Origin: a virus
Strand: one strand, 5' to 3'
Virus record (IMG/VR): IMGVR_UViG_3300006735_000022
Location: 1 to 64,000 of that record
Length of the DNA stretch: 64,000 bases
A program made the position numbers and the translations under genes. Shown here piece by piece: positions 45,425-54,395 of this stretch (position 1 is the stretch's first letter; every line of letters starts with the position of its first letter). The notes below the pieces were generated by a model. It was not told the DNA's origin, ran no database searches, and worked only from the letters and a program-made list of their open reading frames with translations.

Positions 45425-46716
45425 AGAATAAGGTCGCAGAGTTCGTCGAATACTTAGAAGGAGACGGAGAAAAACTATTCCCCTACATGGCAAATAAGGG
45501 GTGGAAGCATGGTGACAATGTTTATTATTCTGGTCCCTATTGGGATGAGAAAGAACCCATTGCTGCTATCACCACCCTGCTAGAGGGTAAGTGGTTGCCT
45601 GCTGGTGAAGAAGTCAACAAATTTGAACGTGCTTTCTCTAAGCAGTTTGGATTTGGTCACTCAATCATGGTGAACAGTGGATCATCTGCCAACCTGGTGA
45701 TGATTGCTGCTCTCAAGAAGTATTTTGATTGGCATGATGGTGACGAGATCATCGTCTGCACCTGTGGTTTCCCTACCACTATCAATCCCATCATCCAGAA
45801 CGGTCTCAAACCAGTATTTGTAGACATCAACTATGATGATCTCAACTGGGACCTTGATCAACTAGAGTCTAAGATCACTCCCAGAACCGTGGCGCTTTTT
45901 TCTTCGCCTGTTCTGGGAAATCCCTATGACTTCGATAAGTTCATCGAGATTGTCGATAGGAATAACCTGAGGTATATCGCTGACAACTGTGACTCGCTCG
46001 GTTCCAAGTGGAGAGGAGAGTTGCTTACCAAACATGCCGTCGCAGCGTCTTGTTCTTTCTATCCAGCGCACCATATCAGCACGATTGAAGGCGGGATGGT
46101 TTCCTCCAACATTGAGGAGATCGTCCAGATCGCCAGGTCTTTTGCCTGGTGGGGGCGAGGTTGTTATTGTGTAGGATCCCAGAACAAACTGGCCGGTGGT
46201 GTCTGCGGTGCCAGATTCGATAGATGGTTGGAAGGGTACGACCAAGATGTCGATCATAAGTATGTCTTTGGCGTTCAGGGATACAACCTCAAGCCTGCCG
46301 ATTTGCAGGGGTCTATTGGGTTGGTACAACTGACTAAGCAAGACGAGATACATCGCATCCGTCGTAGCAACAAAGCTAGACTTCACGAGATCTTCAGTCA
46401 AATTCCTGGTGCTCGGGTTATTGAAGAGAAAGAGCATGCAGAGACAAGCTGGTTCGGTGTTCCCATCGTGTGTGATGATCACAAACACCGTCTTGTAAAA
46501 TATTTAGAGGACCATAAGGTCCAAACAAGAAACTATTTTGCAGGAAATATCCTAATGCATCCTGCATATAGGCACATTGAACCGGCAAGAAACTATCCCA
46601 ACGCATGTAAAGTCCTTGACAATGTATTCTTTGTTGGGTGTAGTCCGGTTATCACTGAACCTATGTTAGAATACATAGGTGAGGTTGTTTCTAATTACGT
46701 ATCTGAAAATTACTGA
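45415..46716 (+). CDS. E1-type CDP-4-keto-6-deoxyglucose 3-dehydratase (RfbH-like)
   Basis: The 433-residue DegT/StrS-fold protein has catalytic His in FYPAHHISTIEGG (residue 220) where aminotransferases have Lys, the mark of 3-dehydratases. Four Cys, at 192, 250, 252 and 264, give a C-x57-C-x1-C-x11-C pattern that matches the [2Fe-2S] ligands reported for Yersinia E1 (C-x57-C-x1-C-x7-C, as I recall). E1 uses PMP to remove the C3 hydroxyl, giving 3,6-dideoxy sugars. Its reductase partner (E3) is not present in the window. The start overlaps the previous gene by ten bases. Confidence 0.9.
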   Translation: MSLKNKVAEFVEYLEGDGEKLFPYMANKGWKHGDNVYYSGPYWDEKEPIAAITTLLEGKWLPAGEEVNKFERAFSKQFGFGHSIMVNSGSSANLVMIAALKKYFDWHDGDEIIVCTCGFPTTINPIIQNGLKPVFVDINYDDLNWDLDQLESKITPRTVALFSSPVLGNPYDFDKFIEIVDRNNLRYIADNCDSLGSKWRGELLTKHAVAASCSFYPAHHISTIEGGMVSSNIEEIVQIARSFAWWGRGCYCVGSQNKLAGGVCGARFDRWLEGYDQDVDHKYVFGVQGYNLKPADLQGSIGLVQLTKQDEIHRIRRSNKARLHEIFSQIPGARVIEEKEHAETSWFGVPIVCDDHKHRLVKYLEDHKVQTRNYFAGNILMHPAYRHIEPARNYPNACKVLDNVFFVGCSPVITEPMLEYIGEVVSNYVSENY

Positions 46717-47816
46717 TGGCAAGACAAAAGCGAGCTTTGGTATTGGGTGCCGGTGGTTTCATTGGCAGTCATATGGTGGCAAGACTGAAGACAGAAGGAT
46801 ATTGGGTGCGTGGTGTAGACATCAAGTTCCCTGAGTTCTCAAAGACAGAAGCAGATGAATTCGTTCAGGGAGATCTAAGGGATCTCCGATTCGTTGAACG
46901 AATCATTGAGTACAAGGGAACGCAAGGTAACTTCTATGAGTCAGTGCCTTACCAGTACATCGATACGTTTGATGAGATCTATCAGTTTGCTGCCGACATG
47001 GGTGGTGCTGGTTACATTTTCACTGGTGAGCATGATGCTGACATCATGCATAACTCTGCCAGCATCAATCTGAACCTGCTGGAGTCTGTTCATAAATTCA
47101 ATCAGACTTTTGATGGTCGTGAACGGGAGTGGACAGAAGCAAACAGACCTGCTAAAACACAACCTACGAAGATCTTCTATAGTTCTTCGGCATGTATGTA
47201 CCCTGAGTACAACCAACTAGACCCCGACAATCCTGATTGTCGTGAAGAATCAGCATACCCTGCAGCACCAGACTCAGAATATGGGTGGGAAAAACTTTTT
47301 AGCGAACGACTTTACTTTGCTTATAACCGTAATTACGGTATTCCTGTTCGGGTCGCTCGCTATCACAACATTTTCGGACCCGAAGGCACCTGGGATGGTG
47401 GAAGAGAGAAAGCACCGGCTGCGATCTGCCGCAAAGTTGCTTACCTCCCGCTCTCAGGTGGAGCAATCGAGGTGTGGGGAGACGGCTTACAGACTCGTTC
47501 CTTCCTGTTCATTGATGAATGCATTGAAGCGACTCGAAGACTGATGCAGAGTGACTTCATGGGTCCCGTCAACATCGGTTCAGAGGAGATGGTTACTATT
47601 GACCAACTGGTTGATACCGCTGCTGCAGTGGCACGTAAAGACGTGCAGAAGATCCACGTAGATGTTCCTCATACTGGTGTCCGTGGACGCAATTCCAACA
47701 ACGATTTGATCCGAGAGAAGTTGGATTGGGATTACTCACAATCACTTGAAGAAGGGATTGCGAAGACTTATAATTGGATCGTGTCTCAAATCGGAAAGAA
47801 CCTAGAGGGTCAATGA
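46716..47816 (+). CDS. GDP-mannose 3,5-epimerase (GME-like)
   Basis: The 366-residue SDR has LGAGGFIGSHMV, the FAADMGGAGYI loop, SSSACMYPEYNQ (Ser/Cys), EYGWEKLFSE (Tyr-x3-Lys) and YHNIFGPEGTWDGGREKAPAAICRK (in parts). The last two are close to plant GDP-mannose 3,5-epimerase. The enzyme makes GDP-L-galactose (and GDP-L-gulose). GDP-L-galactose is a close analogue of GDP-L-fucose, so it could feed the GT10 and GT11 enzymes downstream. TGATG overlap with the E1-like gene. Confidence 0.93.
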   Translation: MARQKRALVLGAGGFIGSHMVARLKTEGYWVRGVDIKFPEFSKTEADEFVQGDLRDLRFVERIIEYKGTQGNFYESVPYQYIDTFDEIYQFAADMGGAGYIFTGEHDADIMHNSASINLNLLESVHKFNQTFDGREREWTEANRPAKTQPTKIFYSSSACMYPEYNQLDPDNPDCREESAYPAAPDSEYGWEKLFSERLYFAYNRNYGIPVRVARYHNIFGPEGTWDGGREKAPAAICRKVAYLPLSGGAIEVWGDGLQTRSFLFIDECIEATRRLMQSDFMGPVNIGSEEMVTIDQLVDTAAAVARKDVQKIHVDVPHTGVRGRNSNNDLIREKLDWDYSQSLEEGIAKTYNWIVSQIGKNLEGQ

Positions 47817-48475
47817 ATACAACTTACAACTATGAGCGGGACACACTAGTCCATCCCTTCTCAGGTCACACTAAAATCTTTGACAACTTCTCTCAAGCAT
47901 ACCAGGACATCTTTGTCCTCAGTATGCTCAAGGGGAAGCGTAAAGGAAAGTATGTTGAGGTTGGTGCTAACCACCCTCAGGTCATGAGCAACACCTTCCT
48001 ACTGGAGACTGCTTTCGCTTGGCGTGGGTTCTCTGTGGAGATTGAGAAGTCTATGTGTGAGGTGTTCAATGGTGACATGGCAAGGCAGAACCATTGCTAT
48101 GAAGCAGACGCTACCACGTTTGACTTTGCAGATGCTATTGCTAAGGAGAAGTGGCAGGGACGTGTAGATTATTTCTCTGTTGACTGTGAACCACCTGAGG
48201 TTACTTTCAAAGCACTGAAAGCATTCCCACATGATACCTTCCGTGCCAGTGTCATTACGTTTGAGCATGACTCATACAAGGATGGTGATACCATTCGCGA
48301 TCACTCACGTAAGTTCTTGGAAAAACTTGGTTACCAATTAGTGTGTGCCAGTGTATGCAACGGTGGTAATCCATACGAAGACTGGTGGGTTGATCCTAAA
48401 GTTGTATCGGAAGAGATCTGGAAACCATTTGAGTGTGTTGACCAGGAAGCCAAGAGTATTATCATTGGTCAATGA
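47813..48475 (+). CDS. FkbM-family methyltransferase
   Basis: The 220-residue protein has the FkbM pattern: FSQAYQDIFVLSMLKG, YVEVGANHPQVMSNTFLLE (SAM-binding Gly loop), FSVEIEKSM, VDYFSVDCEPPEVTFKAL and ITFEHDSY. It O-methylates a sugar or polyketide-like hydroxyl. ATG 47813 overlaps the previous stop. In this context it probably caps or decorates the phage-made glycan with methyl groups. Confidence 0.9.
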   Translation: MNTTYNYERDTLVHPFSGHTKIFDNFSQAYQDIFVLSMLKGKRKGKYVEVGANHPQVMSNTFLLETAFAWRGFSVEIEKSMCEVFNGDMARQNHCYEADATTFDFADAIAKEKWQGRVDYFSVDCEPPEVTFKALKAFPHDTFRASVITFEHDSYKDGDTIRDHSRKFLEKLGYQLVCASVCNGGNPYEDWWVDPKVVSEEIWKPFECVDQEAKSIIIGQ

Positions 48476-49245
48476 AGTTATCTCATTGGTATGGCAGACT
48501 GGGTAATAATATCCAGCAGACAGCGATAGGTTTGATGTGTGCCCAAGCATATCAAACAAAATTTATTCAACCATTGGAGCATGACATCATCGGAAGGTGG
48601 GAGCAACCCTTTGGGGTCAAACCTTCTGGGGTTCAAGGAAAGTTTTTTTATTACAACGGACCTTTTCATGAAGTTCCTATTGATGCTGGAAAAGTTTATA
48701 CTGAGATGCGTGCGTTCTGTAAAGAATACGTTCGTCCGTATCTTTGCTTACCGAGAGTGGATGTTGATCCTGATACTCTTGTCATTCATATTCGGAGTGG
48801 AGATGTTTTTGACCAAAGGGTTGATAACCCTGGTCAATATGTTCCTAATCCTTATTGTTTTTACAGTACATTACTTGAGAGCTTTGATCGTGCAATCGTC
48901 GTTACGGAACCTGACCAATTCAATCCGATTGTTGAGGAACTCAAGTGGGATCCTAAGGTTACGGTCCAGTCTAAAAGTGTTGCGGAAGACTTCGCGACGC
49001 TGATGGCAGCAAAGCATGTTGCAACCTCTGGTGTAGGAACCTTTGCTATGGCAGCAGTATTGTGTAGTGAAAATATCACTGACCTTTACTGCACAAATAT
49101 TTGCATCGAAGAGCATCTAAACTATAAGATGCTTTATAATACTGATGTTACCATCAACATGATGGTCCTGCAGGACTACATCAAGACCGGAGAATGGGCA
49201 AACACTGATGAACAAAGAGAATTCCTCTTTAGTTACAAGGTATAG
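48472..49245 (+). CDS. GT11-like fucosyltransferase (1)
   Basis: The 257-residue protein has the N-terminal YGRLGNNIQQ motif and the LVIHIRSGDVF motif (His-x-Arg-x-Gly-Asp) that binds the GDP-sugar in GT11/GT23-type fucosyltransferases, plus AAKHVATSGVGTFAMAAVL near the end. It would add L-fucose or a related sugar in alpha-1,2 linkage. It is more diverged from classical GT11 than the copy at 53607. ATGA overlap with the methyltransferase. Confidence 0.8.
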   Translation: MKLSHWYGRLGNNIQQTAIGLMCAQAYQTKFIQPLEHDIIGRWEQPFGVKPSGVQGKFFYYNGPFHEVPIDAGKVYTEMRAFCKEYVRPYLCLPRVDVDPDTLVIHIRSGDVFDQRVDNPGQYVPNPYCFYSTLLESFDRAIVVTEPDQFNPIVEELKWDPKVTVQSKSVAEDFATLMAAKHVATSGVGTFAMAAVLCSENITDLYCTNICIEEHLNYKMLYNTDVTINMMVLQDYIKTGEWANTDEQREFLFSYKV

Positions 49246-49750
49246 ACTCAAGGTTACTCATCAGAAATTGATTGAGAACTTGTGTTATGATATGCCCTAC
49301 TATTTTTTCAAGGACTGTGCCTATGGCAACAAAGATCATGCCTTGAGAAAGGATATGAATCCGTACTTCAGTCATACGTTACTCCATGTCAATGGCACAA
49401 CGTCTGACTTTTTCTACAAGATACCTTGGGATGAAATAGGTAAGGCAATCAACATGCCTAATGCCAAGATGACCAGGGCACACATGACCTTACAGTATCC
49501 AAGACCTGATGCTATAGGTGTACCACACAACGCTCACGTTGATGATCACAGACCACACATAGTGGCACTGTATTATCCCAATGAATCAGATGGGGAGACA
49601 TACTTTTTTGACTCCTCGGGTAACGTGATACATACAGAAGAACCTGAACGTGGTAAGATTGTAGTCTTCGATGGCAAGACTTTACACTCTAGTTCTTCAC
49701 CCTCATCTAATGTTCGATTCTCTTTGAATATAAATTATGGCAATCTATGA
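49208..49750 (+). CDS. 2OG-Fe(II) oxygenase (2)
   Basis: The 180-residue protein has PHNAHVDDHRPHIVALYYPN (iron His-x-Asp; in parts), FDGKTLHSSSSPSSNVRFSLNIN with the distal His and Arg. It belongs to the same fold as the oxygenase at 42205 but is clearly a different subgroup. The ATG overlaps the previous gene by 38 bases, longer than usual here, so a later start is possible. Substrate unknown; hydroxylation of a glycan or its carrier protein is a reasonable guess. Confidence 0.82.
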   Translation: MNKENSSLVTRYRLKVTHQKLIENLCYDMPYYFFKDCAYGNKDHALRKDMNPYFSHTLLHVNGTTSDFFYKIPWDEIGKAINMPNAKMTRAHMTLQYPRPDAIGVPHNAHVDDHRPHIVALYYPNESDGETYFFDSSGNVIHTEEPERGKIVVFDGKTLHSSSSPSSNVRFSLNINYGNL

Positions 49751-50582
49751 TGTCTTTACGTTCTACAATGAACTTGATCTCCTGGAACTGAGGATGAACA
49801 TCCTTGGTAATGTAGTAGATTACTTTGTTATCAACGAAGCAAACATTACCTTCACCGGCAAACCCAAACCCATGTACTTTGCCGAGAACCGTAAGCGGTT
49901 CAAGAAGTGGGAAGACAAAATCATCTATCGCGAGACGATTGATGACAATGAAACCCTAGAAAGTTATTGGAAGGATGTTCCTTATCATAGGAGCATGATG
50001 GAGGAAGACATCTACAAACTGCCACTGCCTTATCAGAGGGCATGCTTCCATAAAGACAGTGCCATCTATGCCCTGCTAGGCAAGGCAAAGGATGACGACA
50101 TCATCCTTACGAGTGATGCCGATGAGATTGCTAACCCAGAGGCACTGAAGTGTATTGAGGAGTGGTTTGATCCTGCTCACCACTATGTCCTTACTGGTCC
50201 TCTGTATTACTACTACCTCAACGTCAAGTGTGAGGATCAGTGGATGGGAACACGAGTGTGTGACTTCAAGACACTGAAGACGATGAGTGTTGATAAACTC
50301 CGTCAGTCACACCAGGATGCATACAAACTTGCCAATGCCTCATGGCACTGGAGTTTCTTTGGTGACGCTGACACCGTGCGGCAGAAGATGGATGCCTATG
50401 AGCACCAGGAGAACAACACTGAGGAGTTCCGTTCCAGTATGGAGGACAGGATCAAGCACAACCTTGACCCATATGGACGCACCTATCTCTACCAACCAAC
50501 TGTTGTGGAGATCGACGACACCTTCCCTTCATATGTGAGGGCACAGAAGAATCGTAAACTGAAAAAGTTTGTGAAAGTATGA
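49737..50582 (+). CDS. GT17-family glycosyltransferase
   Basis: The 281-residue protein opens with YDVFTFYNELDLLELRMNIL, the hallmark of GT17 (beta-1,4-GlcNAc transferase III-like), followed by VDYFVINEANITFTGKPKP, DDDIILTSDADEIANP (metal Asp-x-Asp) and WHWSFFG. It transfers a sugar, probably GlcNAc, in inverting fashion. GT17 genes are found in marine phages and giant viruses. It overlaps its upstream neighbour by 14 bases and its downstream neighbour by four (ATGA at 50579). Confidence 0.9.
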   Translation: MAIYDVFTFYNELDLLELRMNILGNVVDYFVINEANITFTGKPKPMYFAENRKRFKKWEDKIIYRETIDDNETLESYWKDVPYHRSMMEEDIYKLPLPYQRACFHKDSAIYALLGKAKDDDIILTSDADEIANPEALKCIEEWFDPAHHYVLTGPLYYYYLNVKCEDQWMGTRVCDFKTLKTMSVDKLRQSHQDAYKLANASWHWSFFGDADTVRQKMDAYEHQENNTEEFRSSMEDRIKHNLDPYGRTYLYQPTVVEIDDTFPSYVRAQKNRKLKKFVKV

Positions 50583-51484
50583 AACTAATTTCGGGACCAG
50601 CGGTTGCAGACCTCTGTGATTATAGTTTTGGTGATCAGGCAGGTATGGTAGGGGGTGTCTACGGTGCCTTTATGAATGATGCAAACTCATCTAACACTGA
50701 GTTCTTGTGTGACAAGGAAGTCATCAAACTATTCATTGACAATGTGAGGTTGTACCATAGACCAATTAGGTGTGGTAATAAAAAAGATCAGGTGTGGATC
50801 AATGGTCTACAGAAACGTAATGATCTTATGAAACTATGTGCACAACATCCTGATAAAAAATTCATAGTCTTCTGTAACAACGAAGATACTCCTGTCAATT
50901 CTGACATCGAAATTCCTGACAATGTGTTGGGAATTTTTGCTGCAAATGCAGTGGGATTCAAAGATAAGTTATATCCATTCCCCTATGGTGTGGGTAGGAA
51001 ATTGAGTGCTAATGATGAACGCCAAAGGATTCTACTCTCTGCTATGGAGAACGATCCGAAACCCAGAAAACTTCTGTACATCAATCATGCAGAGCACACT
51101 AACCTCAGTGAACGTGGTAACATCCGTCAGATGTTCAACGACAGATCCTATGCCACCGTCTCAGACCGAACAGACTACGCCACATATGTCAGATCAATCC
51201 AAGACCACAAGTTCATGATCTGTCCTCAGGGTAATGCCGTGGACTGTCATCGTAACTGGGAGGTTTTATACTTGAGGCGTGTCCCTATCATGCTAAAGAA
51301 TGATTATCTTCAGGAGTTATACAAGGACTATCCTGTCATGTGGGTAGATGACTTTGGTAAAATCAATAAAACTATTCTGACAGATGGTCAAGAACTAGTA
51401 GACCGGGCTAGGAATATCGACATCAATCTGCTAGACTTGTACTCAGTATTCAACAGAGCAGTGAAACGTGCAAAAAATTCCTGA
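50579..51484 (+). CDS. GT47/exostosin-like glycosyltransferase
   Basis: The 301-residue protein has a C-terminal donor-binding segment HKFMICPQGNAVDCHRNWEVLYLRRVPIML (in parts: FMICPQGN, HRNWEVLYLRRVPI), typical of exostosin/GT47-like and RXYLT1-like enzymes. The N-terminal part is a divergent GT-B half (KKFIVFCNNEDTPVNSDIEIPDN). Donor sugar unknown. ATGA overlap with the GT17 gene; 17-base overlap with the next. Confidence 0.78.
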   Translation: MKLISGPAVADLCDYSFGDQAGMVGGVYGAFMNDANSSNTEFLCDKEVIKLFIDNVRLYHRPIRCGNKKDQVWINGLQKRNDLMKLCAQHPDKKFIVFCNNEDTPVNSDIEIPDNVLGIFAANAVGFKDKLYPFPYGVGRKLSANDERQRILLSAMENDPKPRKLLYINHAEHTNLSERGNIRQMFNDRSYATVSDRTDYATYVRSIQDHKFMICPQGNAVDCHRNWEVLYLRRVPIMLKNDYLQELYKDYPVMWVDDFGKINKTILTDGQELVDRARNIDINLLDLYSVFNRAVKRAKNS

Positions 51485-52139
51485 TGTCACACTGCTGATG
51501 CTTGCTGACGTAGACATTCCTGAAGCTGTCTATGCGGTAAATAAGTCATGCGAGTCTATTGAATGGGGTGCTGTCAAATTTCTCGGCAGCAAAGGAAGAC
51601 CGGAAGGTCTTTGTGATCAAGCACAGTATGAGGAAACTTATCCAATTCAGAGCATCAATGATTTCAATTTTTATTGCATATATAACCTTATCAATCATAT
51701 TCAGTCCACGCATTGCCTCCTTATTCATCCTGATGGTTTTGTTATTAGACCTTGGCTTTGGGATAGCACGTGGTTACAGTACGACTACATCGGTGCCCCC
51801 TGGAGAGACGACCCTACCGCCTTCCTCGATCCCTGGGGTAAGAACCAACGAGTCGGCAATGGGGGATTTTCCCTACGTTCCAGAAAACTACTGGAGGTCC
51901 CCAAGCGTGTAGTAATACCTTGGGAAGTCAACGAAGGAAACTTCTACAAGCATATGAATGCCGGACTATATAATGAGGACGGAAACATATGCGTTCACAA
52001 CCGGCATCTTTTTGAGGAGCAGGGATGCGTCTTTGCTCCAGTGGAAGTTGCCGCTAGGTTCTCTAAAGAAGTAGAGTGCCCAGAACACGAAGGTGTTGAG
52101 ACCTTCGGTTTTCATTATCATTTTCAAGAAATCCGATGA
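51468..52139 (+). CDS. DUF5672-family glycosyltransferase-like protein
   Basis: The 223-residue protein (GTG start) matches DUF5672: CLLIHPDGFVIRPWLW (His-x-Asp-Gly), YDYIGAPWRDDP and RVGNGGFSLRSRKLLE. These proteins have a GT-A-like fold and are thought to be glycosyltransferases. Its position among confirmed transferases supports that role. ATGA overlap with the following GT10 gene. Confidence 0.82.
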   Translation: MQKIPDVTLLMLADVDIPEAVYAVNKSCESIEWGAVKFLGSKGRPEGLCDQAQYEETYPIQSINDFNFYCIYNLINHIQSTHCLLIHPDGFVIRPWLWDSTWLQYDYIGAPWRDDPTAFLDPWGKNQRVGNGGFSLRSRKLLEVPKRVVIPWEVNEGNFYKHMNAGLYNEDGNICVHNRHLFEEQGCVFAPVEVAARFSKEVECPEHEGVETFGFHYHFQEIR

Positions 52140-52927
52140 CAGTCAAATATTATCCTCTGTGGTGGAACCCCTGGCAAGACAAGCATCTTGATCTAGGTTC
52201 AAAGACTGTCAGTATCTCTATTGATAATCTTGATTATGATCCGCAGGCAGACGTAAAGATTCTGTTCCTGGCAGAACCATACTCCATCCTCCCTACAGTC
52301 ACTGAGGGAGCACTCCGTGGTGCTTATCACTTTGATAAGATCTACACGTTTACGGAGAGGATGCTAGATGAATACCCTCAAGCAGAATTGTTTGAGTGGG
52401 GATCTAGTTGGTTGAACTTCCCTGACTTGCTTATCGACAAAGGTAACAACGTTACCTTCGTAACTAGTGAGAAGAATCAGACTGTGGGTCACCGCATGCG
52501 TCTGGATATTTTTGAAATGCTCAAAAATATTGACGTATCAAACGGACTCCAGTATTATGCTCATAAGTCTCCTCCTTTTCACCAAAGGAGAAATGACTTC
52601 TTCGAGAATGCGAAGTTCCATATTGCAGTAGAGAATTCTAGACAAAAGAATTACTTTACTGAGAAGGTCATTGATTGTTTTGCATCTAAGACTGTTCCTA
52701 TCTACTATGGGTGTGACAACCTTGGTGATTGGTTCAACATGGATGGAGTGATTGTCTTCCACGACATGGAAGAACTTGAACTTATCCTGAAGCATCTGGA
52801 TTCAGACAAGTATGACTGGAGGAAGGATGCTATTGAGGAGAACTATGAAATTGCCAAACGATTCCATAGTGACAATGATGTTGTTCCTAGGTTGACTAGG
52901 AAAATAAAGGAATTCGTAGGCAAATGA
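52136..52927 (+). CDS. GT10 fucosyltransferase-like
   Basis: The 263-residue protein has the conserved GT10 block: FENAKFHIAVENSRQKNYFTEKVIDCFASKTVPIYYG (in parts: FHIAVENS, YFTEKVIDCF, VPIYYG), which binds GDP-fucose in alpha-1,3/4-fucosyltransferases. It is short and lacks any membrane anchor. Together with two GT11-like genes it points to an L-fucose- or L-galactose-containing glycan. No GDP-fucose synthesis genes (gmd, fcl) are found, so GDP-L-galactose from the epimerase at 46716 is an attractive donor. Confidence 0.9.
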   Translation: MTVKYYPLWWNPWQDKHLDLGSKTVSISIDNLDYDPQADVKILFLAEPYSILPTVTEGALRGAYHFDKIYTFTERMLDEYPQAELFEWGSSWLNFPDLLIDKGNNVTFVTSEKNQTVGHRMRLDIFEMLKNIDVSNGLQYYAHKSPPFHQRRNDFFENAKFHIAVENSRQKNYFTEKVIDCFASKTVPIYYGCDNLGDWFNMDGVIVFHDMEELELILKHLDSDKYDWRKDAIEENYEIAKRFHSDNDVVPRLTRKIKEFVGK

Positions 52928-53610
52928 GGGTAAGCTATTGCATCCCAACGCATGACAAAAACCCAAGGTGTCAGCAGTATCTGTTTGACATCTTTCACAG
53001 TCTGTCACTGCAAAAAGATATGAACTTCAATGTTTGGGTGTCAGATCATGGCACATCAAACAAAGTTCTCCGTGCGTGTGAAGAGTATGATGATCTCTTT
53101 GAGATCAATTACGTTCAGAACCCAACCAAGATCGGTAACATTTCTGCCAATACTAATAACGCTATGCGTTTGGCAGATGGTGATATCTTGAAAATTATGT
53201 TTAGTGATGATATGATTCTAACCAAGAATCTTACATCAGAATTAGACCGTGTGTTTACTGATGATGTAACCTGGGCAGTGACTGGGTATGCTCACACTTT
53301 AGATGATGGTAAGACCCATTACAACCCTAAGATTCCTGTCTATAACAACCGTCTGCTAGAGGGTGTCAACACCCTCAGTTCTCCATCTATTCTTGCTCTC
53401 CGTAATGGTTGTGGTGAATACTTCGATGAAGAACTCACCATGCTGATGGATTGTGACATGTTCTACAGGTTGTATGAAAATTATGGAGAACCTGTAGTGT
53501 TACCCCACTACCACATCTCTAATCGTGAACATCCACATCAAACCCAGAGGCAGTATGAGCATCTGATGGAATCTGAACTTGCATATTTGAAGGAGAAGCA
53601 CAACACATGA
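52924..53610 (+). CDS. GT2-family glycosyltransferase
   Basis: The 228-residue protein is a GT-A family 2 enzyme: VSYCIPTHDKNPRC at the N-terminus, FNVWVSDHGTSN, MRLADGDILKIMFSDDMIL (Asp-Asp metal site) and LLEGVNTLSSPSILALRNG. Inverting transferase with unknown donor and acceptor. ATGA overlaps on both sides. Confidence 0.88.
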   Translation: MRVSYCIPTHDKNPRCQQYLFDIFHSLSLQKDMNFNVWVSDHGTSNKVLRACEEYDDLFEINYVQNPTKIGNISANTNNAMRLADGDILKIMFSDDMILTKNLTSELDRVFTDDVTWAVTGYAHTLDDGKTHYNPKIPVYNNRLLEGVNTLSSPSILALRNGCGEYFDEELTMLMDCDMFYRLYENYGEPVVLPHYHISNREHPHQTQRQYEHLMESELAYLKEKHNT

Positions 53611-54395
53611 TTGGATTCAATCACCTAGGTCGTCATGGTCGTTTGGGAAACCAGATGTTCCAGTATGCAGGTCTCCGTGGTATTGCTGCTAAGCATGGGT
53701 ATGATTTTTGCATCCCACCCAGTGACTTCAAAGATGAGTGGACAGACCATCAACTGTTTGAGTGTTTCAAACTCCCTGGTCTGACAAACATCGCAGTTTG
53801 TCCTGGACCCTACGTACAGGAAGGACACTTCCACTTTGATCAGAAATTGTTTGACAACATGCCTGATGGGCATAATGTCTACGGGTATCTACAGAGTGAG
53901 AAGTGGTTCATGCACATTGAATCAGAGATCCGTGAGGACTTTGAATTCAAGAACAATATCAAGGACCCATGTCAAGAGATGATTGGTTCGGTTGACCGAC
54001 CCATTGCTCTTCATGTTCGTCGTGGTGACTACATAACTAACTGCGACAACCATCCACCTTGTACAAAAGAATATTATGATCGTGCACTTTCGCACTTTGA
54101 TGATAGTAGGACTGTTGTTGTTTTTTCTGACGATCCTGCTTGGTGTAACGAACAATTTGTAGATGATCGTTTCTTGATCTCTGAAGGTGGCGACAATGTT
54201 GCTGACCTGTGTATGATGAGTCTCTGTACTGACTTCATTATTGCCAACTCTTCATTTTCCTGGTGGGGTTCGTGGTTGAGCACAAATCCAGACAAGAAAA
54301 TTATTGCCCCGAGTAAATGGTTCGGGACAGGATATACCAAAAACCATAACACCTCTGACCTTTATTGCACTAACTGGGAAGTTATCGATGTCTGA
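53607..54395 (+). CDS. GT11 alpha-1,2-fucosyltransferase-like (2)
   Basis: The 262-residue protein is a canonical GT11: GRHGRLGNQMFQYA near the start, ALHVRRGDYITN (His-x-Arg-Arg-Gly-Asp-Tyr) and NSSFSWWGSWLS, all used for GDP-fucose binding. It is closer to bacterial FutC/WbsJ types than the copy at 48472. Eight-base overlap with the next gene. Confidence 0.93.
   Translation: MIGFNHLGRHGRLGNQMFQYAGLRGIAAKHGYDFCIPPSDFKDEWTDHQLFECFKLPGLTNIAVCPGPYVQEGHFHFDQKLFDNMPDGHNVYGYLQSEKWFMHIESEIREDFEFKNNIKDPCQEMIGSVDRPIALHVRRGDYITNCDNHPPCTKEYYDRALSHFDDSRTVVVFSDDPAWCNEQFVDDRFLISEGGDNVADLCMMSLCTDFIIANSSFSWWGSWLSTNPDKKIIAPSKWFGTGYTKNHNTSDLYCTNWEVIDV

Noticed and set aside
45862-46488. 208-residue open frame on the minus strand
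   Set aside because: It lies wholly inside the E1-like dehydratase gene, whose catalytic His and Cys are intact. It is a codon-bias shadow.
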